A DNA stretch of 64,000 nt, from assembly GCF_045310525.1 (NCBI RefSeq), contig NZ_JBJHZY010000001.1, forward strand, positions 186,001 to 250,000. Reading direction: 5' to 3'. Origin of the DNA: Clostridium_AT radicumherbarum. Its GTDB lineage: Bacteria; Bacillota; Clostridia; Clostridiales; Clostridiaceae. The notes beneath the pieces are model-generated. The model had not been told where the DNA came from, did not search any database, and worked only from the letters and a program-made list of their open reading frames with translations. The translations under genes and the position numbers were made by a program. This document shows, piece by piece, positions 39,000 through 48,339 of the stretch (positions are counted from its first letter, which is position 1; each line of letters starts with the position of its first letter).

Positions 39000-40742
39000 A
39001 TGTTTAAGGAATTCAATATTTCAGATATTAATTTGACTAAATATTTGTTCTTTACAGGAAAAGGCGGAGTCGGTAAGACTTCAACCGCTTGTGCAGTGGC
39101 AGTAACTTTAGCTGATGAAGGCAAGAAAATAATGCTTATCAGCACTGACCCTGCTTCAAATCTTCAGGATGTTTTTAACACTGAACTCAACAATAAAGGG
39201 GTAGAAATAAAGGAAGTTCCTAATCTAGTAGTTGCTAACTTTAATCCTGAGGAAGCGGCAGCAGAATATAGAGAAAGTGTATTAGCACCATATAGGGGTA
39301 AACTCCCTGAGTCTGTAATAAAAAATATGGAAGAACAGCTTTCAGGCTCCTGTACCGTTGAAATAGCTGCCTTTAATGAATTTTCAGGCTTTATAACTGA
39401 TGAAAAAGCAGCTTTAGAGTTTGACCATATTATTTTTGATACAGCACCAACAGGCCATACCTTAAGAATGCTTCAGCTACCTTCTGCTTGGAGCAACTTT
39501 ATCAGCGAAAGCACTCATGGAGCATCATGTTTAGGACAGCTTTCAGGGCTTGAGGATAAAAAAGAAGTTTATAAAAACGCGGTTAAGACGCTATCGGATG
39601 GAGAAAAAACAACACTTATACTTGTATCACGTCCGGAAACTTCACCATTAATAGAAGCAGAAAGAGCTTCTAAAGAGCTTCAGGATATAGGAGTTAAAAA
39701 TCAGCTTTTAATAATTAATGGAGTGCTTAAGGAATCCGATGATAAGCTTTCTCATGCTATTTTTGAAAAACAACAAAAGTCATTAAAGGACATTCCGGTG
39801 AGTATTAAAGATATTGAAGCCTTTGAAATACCACTAAGACCTTACAACATAACTGGTCTTGAAAATGTAAGAGCGTTTTTAAAGAATAACAATATTAAAT
39901 TAAATAAAGAAACACTAAACACTAATAATATTTCTAAACTAAATAATGTTATAGATGATTTATATAATAGTGGGAAAAAAGTTATATTTACTATGGGAAA
40001 AGGTGGAGTAGGTAAAACAACTATAGCTGCGGCAATAGCTTTAGGTTTAACTAAAATGGGTAGGAAGGTACATTTAACAACTACTGACCCAGCAGCACAC
40101 TTAAAGTTTGTATTAGATGAAAGCTGCGGTATTACCTTAAGTAATATTGATGAGAAAGAAGAACTTGCAAGGTATCAAGATGAAGTACTAAGTAAAGCTA
40201 GAGAGACAATGGGAGAGGACGATATTGCTTATGTAGAAGAAGATCTAAGGTCTCCTTGTACCCAAGAAATTGCAGTATTCAGAGCTTTTGCAGAAATTGT
40301 AGAAAGATCAGAAAATGAAATTGTAGTTATTGATACTGCACCAACAGGCCATACATTATTACTTTTAGATTCAACTCAAAGTTATAATAAAGAAATACAG
40401 CGTTCACAAGGAGATATTCCGGAGTCAGTTAAAAAGCTTTTGCCTAAGCTTAGAAATGAAGAGGAGACAGAAGTTATTATAGTAACTCTTGCAGAAGCAA
40501 CTCCTGTATATGAGGCTGAAAGGCTGCAAAGTGACCTTAGTAGAGCAGGTATTCTTAGCAAGTGGTGGGTTATAAATTCAAGCTTCTATGCAGCTAATAC
40601 AACCAACGCCATATTACAGGTAAAAGCAAGTAATGAAGTACAATGGATTAATAAGGTGAATGAAATATCTCATGGTAATTTTGCAGTTATAGAATGGCTT
40701 CAGGATGAAGTTAAAGGAGAAAAGCTAGAAGATTTATTATAG
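39000..40742 (+). CDS. arsA: Arsenite-translocating pump ATPase ArsA
   Basis: A 580-residue protein with two ATPase halves. P-loops GKGGVGKT are at 20-27 and near 333-340; each half has the DTAPTGHT signal-transduction motif. As(III)-binding cysteines are present in GSCTVE, GASCLGQ and SPCTQE, matching the three allosteric thiols of ArsA. It powers the As(III) permease; here the permease is of the ACR3 type, and ArsD delivers the metalloid. ATG with GGAGGG upstream from the hairpin repeat. Confidence 0.95.
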   Translation: MFKEFNISDINLTKYLFFTGKGGVGKTSTACAVAVTLADEGKKIMLISTDPASNLQDVFNTELNNKGVEIKEVPNLVVANFNPEEAAAEYRESVLAPYRGKLPESVIKNMEEQLSGSCTVEIAAFNEFSGFITDEKAALEFDHIIFDTAPTGHTLRMLQLPSAWSNFISESTHGASCLGQLSGLEDKKEVYKNAVKTLSDGEKTTLILVSRPETSPLIEAERASKELQDIGVKNQLLIINGVLKESDDKLSHAIFEKQQKSLKDIPVSIKDIEAFEIPLRPYNITGLENVRAFLKNNNIKLNKETLNTNNISKLNNVIDDLYNSGKKVIFTMGKGGVGKTTIAAAIALGLTKMGRKVHLTTTDPAAHLKFVLDESCGITLSNIDEKEELARYQDEVLSKARETMGEDDIAYVEEDLRSPCTQEIAVFRAFAEIVERSENEIVVIDTAPTGHTLLLLDSTQSYNKEIQRSQGDIPESVKKLLPKLRNEEETEVIIVTLAEATPVYEAERLQSDLSRAGILSKWWVINSSFYAANTTNAILQVKASNEVQWINKVNEISHGNFAVIEWLQDEVKGEKLEDLL

Positions 40743-40790
40743 TGAATTACTTAATTTAATTAAAATTAACTGTACGGAGGATGATTTTTT

Positions 40791-41213
40791 ATGAAACCAA
40801 AAGTTGCCTTTATTTGTGTTCATAATTCATGTAGATCCCAAATGGCAGAAGCACTGGGAAAGCTTTATGCTGCAGACATGTTTGAGTCATATTCTGCAGG
40901 GACAGAACTTAGAGATAAAATAAATGAGGATGCTGTAAGAATAATAAAAGATTTATACAATATCGATATGAATAAGACACAAAAGTCTAAACTTCTTACA
41001 GATTTACCGGATGTAGATATAGTAGTTAAAATGGGTTGTAATGTAGTTTGTCCATTCTTACCTTCAAGGCATGAAGAGGATTGGGGTTTAGAAGATCCTT
41101 CAGGTAAAAGTGATGAGGAATTTATTAAAACTGCTAAGAAGATAGAGGAAAAAATTAAAGATTTAGCTCAAAGAATTAAGAATAAAGAAATAAATTATGA
41201 TGAAGAAATTTAA
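40791..41213 (+). CDS. arsC: Thioredoxin-coupled arsenate reductase ArsC
   Basis: A 140-residue protein of the low-molecular-weight phosphatase-like ArsC family. The P-loop Cys9-x5-Arg15 (CVHNSCR) is followed by further redox cysteines Cys83 and Cys87 (MGCNVVCP) and the DPSGKSDEEF segment. It reduces As(V) to As(III) through a Cys relay that is recycled by thioredoxin. The product is exported by ArsA/ACR3. ATG with CGGAGG upstream; operon gene four. Confidence 0.93.
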   Translation: MKPKVAFICVHNSCRSQMAEALGKLYAADMFESYSAGTELRDKINEDAVRIIKDLYNIDMNKTQKSKLLTDLPDVDIVVKMGCNVVCPFLPSRHEEDWGLEDPSGKSDEEFIKTAKKIEEKIKDLAQRIKNKEINYDEEI

Positions 41214-41227
41214 TAGGAGGAATAATT

Positions 41228-42289
41228 TTGAGTAATAAAAAAGGAAGACTTGCTTGGTTAGATAAGTATCTAACTTTGTGGATTTTTTTAGCTATGGCAC
41301 TAGGAGTATTAATAGGATGGGTATTCCCAGGTCTTTCAAATGTATTATCCTCACTTTCAATAGGTACCACATCTATTCCAATTGCTATAGGACTTATTGT
41401 AATGATGTATCCACCGCTTGCTAAGGTAAATTATAAAGAGTTAGGAAAGGTCTTTAGAAGTCCTAAGGTCTTAACTTTGTCACTAGTACAGAACTGGATT
41501 ATTGGACCAGTATTAATGTTTACACTAGCGGTAGTATTTTTAAGAAATTACCCACATTTTATGGTAGGACTTATACTTATTGGACTTGCAAGATGTATAG
41601 CTATGGTAATTGTATGGAATAGCTTGGCTGATGGAGATAATGAATATGCAGCTGCACTTGTTGCGTTTAATTCAATATTTCAAGTGGTATTCTACTCAAT
41701 ATTTGCTTATATATTTATCACAGTATTACCAAAGTGGATTGGTCTAGAAGGCATGGCAGTGCATGTTTCAATGGGGGAGGTTGCTTCGTCAGTAGCTATC
41801 TATCTTGGTATACCATTTATTGGTGGAATGCTAACGAGATTATTATTAGAACCAGCTAAGGGAACTGAATGGTATACTAAAAAATTCATACCAAAGATTA
41901 GCCCATTAGCATTAATTGCATTGTTATTTACTATTGTTATTATGTTCATGTTCAAAGGTAAATATATAATCGAACTACCGATGGATGTTGTGAGAATTGC
42001 TATACCACTTGTAATATATTTTATAATAATGTTTTCTGTTTCCTTCTTTATAAGTCATAAATCTGGAATAGACTATCCTAAAACAGTTAGCCTTTCATTT
42101 ACGGCAGCTAGTAATAACTTTGAACTTGCAATAGCTGTTGCTGTAGCAGTCTTTGGAATTCAATCAAAGGAAGCATTTACTGCAGTTATAGGACCACTCA
42201 TTGAAGTACCAGTGATGATAGGACTGGTTAATGTGGCACTAGGTTGGGGAAGAAAATATTTTAATTACAAGAGAAATATAGAAAGTTAA
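41228..42289 (+). CDS. acr3: Arsenite efflux permease of the ACR3 family
   Basis: A 353-residue, ten-helix permease of the BASS superfamily ACR3 type (often annotated ArsB). The family core LIGLARCIAMVIVWNSLADGDNEYAA holds the Cys thought to bind As(III), and the late LSFTAASNNFELAIAVA segment with its Glu is typical. Start: TTG with GGAGG upstream. As(III) is moved out either by proton exchange or with ArsA. Terminator follows directly. Confidence 0.95.
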   Translation: MSNKKGRLAWLDKYLTLWIFLAMALGVLIGWVFPGLSNVLSSLSIGTTSIPIAIGLIVMMYPPLAKVNYKELGKVFRSPKVLTLSLVQNWIIGPVLMFTLAVVFLRNYPHFMVGLILIGLARCIAMVIVWNSLADGDNEYAAALVAFNSIFQVVFYSIFAYIFITVLPKWIGLEGMAVHVSMGEVASSVAIYLGIPFIGGMLTRLLLEPAKGTEWYTKKFIPKISPLALIALLFTIVIMFMFKGKYIIELPMDVVRIAIPLVIYFIIMFSVSFFISHKSGIDYPKTVSLSFTAASNNFELAIAVAVAVFGIQSKEAFTAVIGPLIEVPVMIGLVNVALGWGRKYFNYKRNIES

Positions 42290-42310
42290 AAATTAATATA
42301 AACACTAATG

Positions 42311-42337
42311 AGGCCAGTATATGCTGGCTTTTTTTTA
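42311..42337 (+). terminator. Terminator of the arsRDAC-acr3 operon
   Basis: GCCAG (42313-42317) pairs with CTGGC (42324-42328), followed by eight T residues. Confidence 0.8.
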
Positions 42338-42427
42338 ATTGAGATAGATTTATAATTATTTTCTATTATTTATTTGAGCTTTTCTATAATTTATAAATAA
42401 TAGCCTAGAAATTTATTGGTAAAAATA

Positions 42428-42487
42428 TTTACATTATAAGGAAATAAATGTATAATATATCCATAAATAATATATCGAATCGATATA
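42428..42487 (+). promoter_or_regulatory. PadR gene promoter and palindrome
   Basis: TTTACA (42428-42433), 17 bases and TATAAT (42451-42456) form a promoter. Downstream, TATATCG (42471-42477) and CGATATA (42481-42487) form a palindrome around three bases and may be the operator of the PadR-family regulator that follows. Confidence 0.6.
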
Positions 42488-42500
42488 GGAGGATAATATA

Positions 42501-43097
42501 TTGAATACAAATATTGACTACCTAATAATGGGTTTACTAATGAATGGGGATAAAAGTGGATACGATATTAAGAAAATTATTGAATTATCACCAGTTCCGT
42601 CTATTTCATCAAGCTGTGGTTCTATATATCCAGCAATTAAAAAGCTTGAAAAGGAGGAAATATTAGAAAAGCATCTCATAGTTCAGGATGACAAACCAAA
42701 CAAGCATCTGCTTCTTTTAACGCCAAAAGGTAAAAAAACCTTTATGGAATGGTTGAGTGCGCCTATTCTCATTGAGAATTTTAACATGGCAGATGAATCC
42801 TTTAACCAAAAATTTCTGTTTTTTTCTTATTTAAATGAAAATGAGGTAAATGCACATTGTTGTGAACAAATTAGAGCAATTAATAACTTCATTGAATCTG
42901 TAGAAGGGTTTAAGGTTAAGTACGGAAGCCAACTAGATAAATATGCATTGTGGAACCTTAAAGGTTCTTTAGATTTACTTAAATGCAGACTGAAGTGGCT
43001 AAATGATATATTAAATGATTTAAAAAATGAGGTTTCTATAAATAAATTTAGTAAAGCAAAATGTATAAAACAGCATTGCTTTAAACAAAAATTCTGA
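42501..43097 (+). CDS. PadR-family transcriptional regulator
   Basis: A 198-residue regulator: an N-terminal PadR winged helix (about 1-85, with GLLMNGDKSGYDIKKII and SIYPAIKKLEKEEIL) and a C-terminal helical dimerisation domain (PadR_C-like, about 95-175). The last 20 residues are Lys/Cys/His-rich (KCIKQHCFKQKF). The start is TTG with TAGGAGG upstream. PadR proteins usually repress an adjacent transporter or membrane gene; a small membrane protein follows directly. Confidence 0.88.
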   Translation: MNTNIDYLIMGLLMNGDKSGYDIKKIIELSPVPSISSSCGSIYPAIKKLEKEEILEKHLIVQDDKPNKHLLLLTPKGKKTFMEWLSAPILIENFNMADESFNQKFLFFSYLNENEVNAHCCEQIRAINNFIESVEGFKVKYGSQLDKYALWNLKGSLDLLKCRLKWLNDILNDLKNEVSINKFSKAKCIKQHCFKQKF

Positions 43098-43112
43098 AAG
43101 GAGAACTATAAT

Positions 43113-43529
43113 ATGCGTAATATTATTCTTAGAGGAATTTATGTCGGTTTTGTTTCAGGAGTAATCACTGGAATTTTAACAATAATATCTGATGGAATAT
43201 TTTACTCTAAATATGTAACGAGCAACCTGATGGCAAAAGAATATTCAAAACCAGTTATACAGTTACTGGTTTTCATGCTGATTAATATTTTTTATGGGAG
43301 TATACAAGGAGGAATATTTGCTTGGCTTCTACCTTTGCTGCCGAATGATTGGTTGTTTAGAGGGGTAATCTTTGGAGTAGTTAGTTATGTAATTTTAAGT
43401 AGGCATTTCGTTGAAGGTTTAGCATTTATTAATAATAAATTCATACCAGTAAAATTATCCATATATCTTTCTGTTGAATTTTTCTTATTATATTTATTTC
43501 AAGGCATAATAATTTCCAGGTTTTTTTAG
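43113..43529 (+). CDS. Four-helix membrane protein of unknown function
   Basis: A 138-residue protein with four predicted membrane helices and a loop between helices 1 and 2 that holds FYSKYVTSNLM. I do not recognise a family. It starts 15 bases after the PadR gene with AAAGGAG upstream and is likely the regulator's partner and target. Confidence 0.75.
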   Translation: MRNIILRGIYVGFVSGVITGILTIISDGIFYSKYVTSNLMAKEYSKPVIQLLVFMLINIFYGSIQGGIFAWLLPLLPNDWLFRGVIFGVVSYVILSRHFVEGLAFINNKFIPVKLSIYLSVEFFLLYLFQGIIISRFF

Positions 43530-43559
43530 TATCAAAAATAAGACATAAAAGTTTAATAT

Positions 43560-43602
43560 TGAGGTAAAATGATTAATTTAAAGTAATCATTTTACCTTTA
43601 TT
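43560..43602. terminator. Bidirectional terminator
   Basis: AGGTAAAATGATTA (43562-43575) pairs with TAATCATTTTACCT (43584-43597), followed by TTATTATTT. Confidence 0.85.
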
Positions 43603-43604
43603 AT

Positions 43605-43964
43605 TTACTTTAGCAAAAAAACTATTTTTGTACCAATAATAAACCCTATTACGCCTAAAATCAAAGAAGTTAAAATATAAGTAAAGGCATTAAGTTTTTC
43701 ATTTTCATTAAAAAGGTTAAAACCTTCATACATAAAGGTTGAAAATGTGGTATAACCACCTAAAAATCCATCTGCTAGAAGATGAGTTAAATTAGCACTT
43801 ACTCCAATTGAACTTACTATTCCAAGTATAAAGGCTCCGGTAATATTTATTGTAAAGGTTCCTATGGGATACTTAGTTTTTGATTTTGAAGAAATTACTT
43901 TTCCAAGCTTGTATCTTACAATGCTTCCAAAGGCCCCGCCAATACCAACAAGAAGGTAATCCAT
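43605..43964 (-). CDS. crcB: Fluoride channel CrcB/Fluc, subunit 2
   Basis: A 119-residue, four-helix fluoride channel protein. Family motifs GGAFGSIVRYKLG and NITGAFILG (N-terminal) and GGYTTFSTF are present, including the conserved pore residues. Paired crcB genes usually encode two homologues that together form a dual-topology dimer, and the other half is the next gene upstream. Exports F- from the cytoplasm. Confidence 0.92.
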   Translation of the reverse strand: MDYLLVGIGGAFGSIVRYKLGKVISSKSKTKYPIGTFTINITGAFILGIVSSIGVSANLTHLLADGFLGGYTTFSTFMYEGFNLFNENEKLNAFTYILTSLILGVIGFIIGTKIVFLLK

Positions 43965-43965
43965 C

Positions 43966-44421
43966 TTATTCAGCCTCCTCCTCTAAATCAGCAGCAGTTT
44001 CTTCTGCAGTTACCCATTGATGCCATTTTGTGTCTACCTGTTTATAAGAAACTATCCTTGCCACAGCTGTACCCAAATATGCCGCACCAAGTCCTAAAAT
44101 TATTGAAAGTAAAATATAACATGCAGCTGAAACAAAATATCCGCTGGTTATTAGTAAAGCAGTTTCCTTGCACATAGTAGAAAAAGTAGTATATGCTCCA
44201 ATAAAACCTGTCCCTATTCCAAGTTTAATATCAGAATCAAATCCCTTTATTAGAAGGGCAGCAGTTAAAATAAATGCAAGTAGAAAGCTTCCTGTAATAT
44301 TTATTATGAAAGTATTTAAAGGAAATGCTCCATTGTAATGATAAAGCTGTATATTCTTTATATAATATCTCAATATTGCTCCAAGTATTCCGCCTAATCC
44401 TATAAAAATGTATTTCCGCAT
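43966..44421 (-). CDS. crcB: Fluoride channel CrcB/Fluc, subunit 1
   Basis: A 151-residue CrcB protein with GGILGAILRYYIK, NITGSFLLAFIL and GAYTTFSTMCKE, plus a charged C-terminal tail (about 20 residues) that its partner lacks. It precedes the second crcB by one base, so they are cotranscribed. AGGAGG upstream of the ATG. I found no fluoride riboswitch in the short leader (44422-44500). Confidence 0.92.
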   Translation of the reverse strand: MRKYIFIGLGGILGAILRYYIKNIQLYHYNGAFPLNTFIINITGSFLLAFILTAALLIKGFDSDIKLGIGTGFIGAYTTFSTMCKETALLITSGYFVSAACYILLSIILGLGAAYLGTAVARIVSYKQVDTKWHQWVTAEETAADLEEEAE

Positions 44422-44500
44422 TATTCCTCCTAGTAGTATTTAGCTTTTACAAAAGTATAAACATTTCTGCTTATATTGCATTGTTATTTTTATAAATATT

Positions 44501-45820
44501 TTATCTCTTTTTGTTTTCCCATAATTTACTAAGTCTTTCTTTAATTCGTACCTCTGCTCCATTTTCTGTAGGGCTGTAATAAACCTTATCCTTATGTGAG
44601 GTTGGAAGGTACTGCTGTTCTACAAAACCACCAAAGCTATGTGGATAAAGATAATGCTGTCCCTTTTCCAAACGGTCAGCTCCCTTATAGTGAGCATCCA
44701 TTAAATAAGGAGGAATACCTGAATCCCTATTTTTGCGAACATCTTCAAGTGCATTATCTATGGCAAAATATGAGGCATTAGATTTAGGTGCACAAGCTGC
44801 GTAAATAGCAGCTTGAGAAAGGTTTATTCTGCATTCTGGCATTCCAATTACTTGAGCTGCAGTCATAGCACTTGTGGCTACAACTAGTGCCATAGGGTCT
44901 GCATTTCCAATGTCTTCTGAGGCACAGATTACAATTCTTCTGGCAATAAATATAGGGTCCTCTCCACTATCCAGCATTTTAGCTAAATAAAATACAACAG
45001 CATCTGGATCACTGCCTCTCATGGATTTAATGAAAGCACTAATAGTGTCATAATGATTATCTCCATTTTTATCGTAGAGAGTCATTTTTCTCTGAATACA
45101 TTCTTTAGCATCCTCTACAGTAATAATAATTTCATTATCTGCTCTTTTAGAGGTCTTTGCAGCCATTTCTAAGGCATTTAAAGCCTTCCTTATATCTCCA
45201 TTGCTGTGAACAGCAAAATACTCTAGCACTTCATCTTCTAGAGAAATAGATAAATTTCCAAGGCCCTTAGGATTCTTAAGTGCATTCTTAAGTGCCTTAA
45301 TTACATCCTCATCTGTTAGAGCCTTTAGCTGAAATATCATTGAACGTGAAAGTAAAGCGTTGTTCACCTCAAAATAAGGGTTTTCAGTAGTTGCGCCAAT
45401 TAAGGTTATAATTCCCTTTTCAACCCAGGGAAGAAGGGAATCCTGTTGAGATTTATTGAAGCGATGCACCTCGTCTAGAAATAGTATTGTTTTTATGCTA
45501 TACAGCTTAAGATTGCTTTCTGCTTCATGCACAATTTTTCTAACATCAGCCGTTCCTGCTGATACGGCGCTTAACTCTACGAAATTGGCTTTAGTTTTAT
45601 TTGCTATTATCCTTGCTAGAGTTGTTTTACCAACGCCTGGAGGTCCGTAAAATATTGCTGAAGATATATTATCTGTCATTATTGCTCTATATAGCATCTT
45701 ATCCTTTGAAAGTAGATGCTCCTGGCCAATAAAATCCTCAAGGGTTTCTGGTCTAACTCTTTCTGCAAGTGGTTTCAGCTTAAAGTTATTTTTTTCATTT
45801 GCTATATCAAATAAATCCAT
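44501..45820 (-). CDS. rarA: Replication-associated recombination factor RarA (MgsA)
   Basis: A 439-residue AAA+ ATPase: Walker A GPPGVGKTT, Walker B LFLDEVHRFN, sensor 1 TTENPYF, arginine finger in LSRS, and a C-terminal MgsA domain with the SFIKSMRGSDPDA and MGMPECRINLSQA-like motifs and the DAHYKGA signature. It acts at stalled replication forks. The start at the ATG at 45820 is chosen because AGGAAGTG sits upstream; an ATG seven codons earlier lacks a site. Confidence 0.95.
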   Translation of the reverse strand: MDLFDIANEKNNFKLKPLAERVRPETLEDFIGQEHLLSKDKMLYRAIMTDNISSAIFYGPPGVGKTTLARIIANKTKANFVELSAVSAGTADVRKIVHEAESNLKLYSIKTILFLDEVHRFNKSQQDSLLPWVEKGIITLIGATTENPYFEVNNALLSRSMIFQLKALTDEDVIKALKNALKNPKGLGNLSISLEDEVLEYFAVHSNGDIRKALNALEMAAKTSKRADNEIIITVEDAKECIQRKMTLYDKNGDNHYDTISAFIKSMRGSDPDAVVFYLAKMLDSGEDPIFIARRIVICASEDIGNADPMALVVATSAMTAAQVIGMPECRINLSQAAIYAACAPKSNASYFAIDNALEDVRKNRDSGIPPYLMDAHYKGADRLEKGQHYLYPHSFGGFVEQQYLPTSHKDKVYYSPTENGAEVRIKERLSKLWENKKR

Positions 45821-46080
45821 TTTTCCACTTCCTGTTTTCATGAAATATATTAAATTATAATAAGATTAAACTTCTGTAAGTTACAATATCTATAGAAATC
45901 GATTGATTTCATCATAATATTTATCTATATATTATAGCATATTAATATTCACAAAGTGTATTCAGCAAATCAGTCAAATTTTAGTGAAACACATATTTTT
46001 CACATAATTTATCTAAAATGTTTCGTTAATTTTATGCTAGAATATAATTAATTTAAAACAGTTTTGTTGAGGTGATAGGT

Positions 46081-46761
46081 ATGTCACAAAAAATCTATCT
46101 TGTAGAAGATGAAAAAAGTTTAAATATCTTGCTGGAAAAATATTTGCAGAAGGAAGGTTATGAAGTAACTACTTTTGCAAACGGAAATTCTGCAATAGAA
46201 AAGATAAAAGATTTGCCGGATCTATGGGTATTAGATATAATGCTGCCTGATACTGATGGCTACGAAATAATTAAGACAATTAAAGAGTATAACAAAAATA
46301 CTCCTGTCATATTTATGTCTGCTAGAAATGAGGAGCTTGACAGAGTGGTGGGGCTAGAGCTAGGAAGTGATGATTACCTGTCAAAGCCGTTTTTACCAAG
46401 AGAATTGGTTATTAGGGTTAACAAATTAATGGAAAGAATATATGGGAAGGTAAATGAGGAAGCTGTAGATATTCTTCTGAGTATAGGAGAATATAGAATA
46501 AGCAAGAATCAGAGAACTGTTTTACTAGGAAATGAGGAAATTCAATTGACAAATAAGGAATTTGAATTATTAAATTATTTTGTAGTGAATAAAAATACTG
46601 TAGTTTCCAGAGAACAAATTCTAGTAAATGTATGGGGCGATGATTACTTTGGTTCAGACAGAGTGGTGGATGATACAATAAGAAGACTTAGAAAAAAGGT
46701 AGAAAGACTAAACTTTGAAACTGTATATGGCTATGGTTATAAATTGGTGGTAAAAATATGA
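46081..46761 (+). CDS. OmpR/PhoB-family response regulator
   Basis: A 226-residue regulator: receiver with Asp10/Glu11 pocket, Asp52 (LDIMLPD) and Lys102-type (LSKPF) residues, and a C-terminal winged helix with VVSREQILVNVWGDD and SDRVVDDTIRRLRKKV. GAGGTGAT precedes the ATG at 46081; an in-frame GTG nine bases earlier lies within that site. It overlaps the kinase start by four bases. The adjacent MacA/MacB-like cassette is the probable target. Confidence 0.92.
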   Translation: MSQKIYLVEDEKSLNILLEKYLQKEGYEVTTFANGNSAIEKIKDLPDLWVLDIMLPDTDGYEIIKTIKEYNKNTPVIFMSARNEELDRVVGLELGSDDYLSKPFLPRELVIRVNKLMERIYGKVNEEAVDILLSIGEYRISKNQRTVLLGNEEIQLTNKEFELLNYFVVNKNTVVSREQILVNVWGDDYFGSDRVVDDTIRRLRKKVERLNFETVYGYGYKLVVKI

Positions 46762-48149
46762 GAAAACTAAAGTTTAAATCCTTAACTATGAGAATATGGA
46801 CTACCTTTACTGCTATAATTCTTGTAATAATATGCAGTATTTCTTTATTATATTTATTTGCCTTTAGAAGAATGAGCGATAATGCAAAGGTTCAAGACTT
46901 AAAGGTTGTCCACGAATTATTAAAAAGTAATAATTTTAATCAGCCAACCAGATTAGATGAACTAAAGAATTTGAGGGGCAGCGATAGTTTTATAGTCAAA
47001 ATTGACAGCAGCAAACAAGTTCAGATTAATGATATTAATAATAAAATGAATGTGCCTCATGATCAGGGGAATAATCCTCCTCCTGGGTTTCATGGCAATG
47101 ACACTGCTGCAAGGAACTGGATGGCAAGTTTTATAAAAGAAGATAACATTTATGAAAAACAGTTTAAAGCCAATTATAATGGTATGAATTTTATCTTTAT
47201 TATAAGCTCAATAGATAGCAGCAGTACTGCAAAATCCTATTTAATTACTTATATGCCAAATTTTCAAGACAATACTTTATTATATTCAATGCTTGTCATT
47301 GGAATGGTATTTATTGCCATTGGGTTTCTAACGGCAAAACTTGTAGCAAATTATATTTCGAAGCCCCTTAAGGAACTTGAGGAATTTACAGTTAAAGTAG
47401 CCCATAAGGACTGGAAAGAATCAATAAAATTAAAAAATGAAGATGAAATTGGAAGGCTTGCTGAGTCTATGAATAGCATGCAAAGGGAATTAAAGCATGC
47501 AGATGAAGAAGAAAAAATGTTTCTGCAGAGTATATCTCATGATTTAAAAACTCCTGTTATGGTAATTATGAGCCATGCAGATGCAATTATAGATGGTGTG
47601 TATATTGATTCTGTAGAAAAAACTGCAGAAATTATTAGGGATGAAGCTATAAGCTTAGAGAAGAAAATTAAACAGCTTTTGTATTTAAATACCTTAGATT
47701 ATGTTTTGGGAAATAATACTGAAAACAATGAAATTGAATTACATGATTTTTTACTTCATATTATTAATAGGTTTGAATTAGTAAACAGTGAAATAGAATG
47801 GAATCTTAATTTAGACAATTTAAGTGTTAATGGTTATGAAGAAAAGCTTCAGGTTGCCATAGAAAACATACTAGATAATGCACTTAGATATGCAAAGGAG
47901 AAGATCTGCATAACATTAAAAAGAGAAGGCGCCTTTGCTGTTTTAGAAATATTTAATGATGGGCCCAATATTAAAGAAGAGCATTTAGATCACATTTTTG
48001 ACAATCTATATAAGGATAAAACGGGAAACTTCGGCCTTGGGCTTGCAATTTCTAAAAAGATTATAGATTTTTATAATGCTGAAATAAAAGCTGTAAATAG
48101 AGAAAATGGCGTAAGCTTCATAATTAAGTATCCAATAGAAGCCATATGA
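46758..48149 (+). CDS. Sensor histidine kinase
   Basis: A 463-residue kinase: helices at about 12-36 and 174-196 around a 135-residue extracytoplasmic domain with a Pro/Gly/Asn-rich loop, HAMP, HisKA with His261 (SISHDLKTP), and HATPase_c with N, G1 (FNDGPNIKEE) and G2 (FGLGLAISKK) boxes. It is similar in overall plan to kinases that guard efflux pumps of antimicrobial peptides in Firmicutes. Its stop lies inside a perfect hairpin repeat (48138-48174). Confidence 0.92.
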   Translation: MRKLKFKSLTMRIWTTFTAIILVIICSISLLYLFAFRRMSDNAKVQDLKVVHELLKSNNFNQPTRLDELKNLRGSDSFIVKIDSSKQVQINDINNKMNVPHDQGNNPPPGFHGNDTAARNWMASFIKEDNIYEKQFKANYNGMNFIFIISSIDSSSTAKSYLITYMPNFQDNTLLYSMLVIGMVFIAIGFLTAKLVANYISKPLKELEEFTVKVAHKDWKESIKLKNEDEIGRLAESMNSMQRELKHADEEEKMFLQSISHDLKTPVMVIMSHADAIIDGVYIDSVEKTAEIIRDEAISLEKKIKQLLYLNTLDYVLGNNTENNEIELHDFLLHIINRFELVNSEIEWNLNLDNLSVNGYEEKLQVAIENILDNALRYAKEKICITLKREGAFAVLEIFNDGPNIKEEHLDHIFDNLYKDKTGNFGLGLAISKKIIDFYNAEIKAVNRENGVSFIIKYPIEAI

Positions 48150-48174
48150 CTTATTTTATAAGTCATATGGCTTC
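48138..48174. repeat. Perfect 17-base hairpin over the kinase stop codon
   Basis: GAAGCCATATGACTTAT (48138-48154) and its exact complement (48158-48174) with a three-base loop TTT. Related text (AATAAGTCATA...GATGCCACTT) recurs at 48201-48229 and inside the hairpin at 51489-51534, suggesting a dispersed repeat; it can also act as a terminator without a clear T-run. Confidence 0.6.
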
Positions 48175-48228
48175 TACTTATTTTAACATATTATACAAGA
48201 AATAAGTCATAAGCCAATGGATGCCACT

Positions 48229-48260
48229 TTCACATAATGTTCACATTAGTTTTTGATAAT
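48229..48260 (+). promoter_or_regulatory. Promoter with TTCACA direct repeat
   Basis: TTCACA at 48229-48234 and 48240-48245 (11-base period), nine bases, then GATAAT at 48255-48260. The geometry equals that of the TTCATA boxes, but with a different core, so it fits control by the two-component system just upstream. Confidence 0.5.
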
Positions 48261-48339
48261 AGTGCAACAATTAAAAATTATAATTCTTTATATGGATATA
48301 AGATGGAATTTAAGCTTCTAGCTAAGAGGAGGAATTATA

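Noticed and set aside
36234..42337. Arsenic island as a recently acquired mobile element
   Set aside because: No transposase, integrase, tRNA target or direct-repeat boundary was seen, and base composition looks like that of the neighbours.
44422..44500. Fluoride riboswitch before crcB
   Set aside because: The short leader lacks the GGNGAUGG-type core of the crcB motif.
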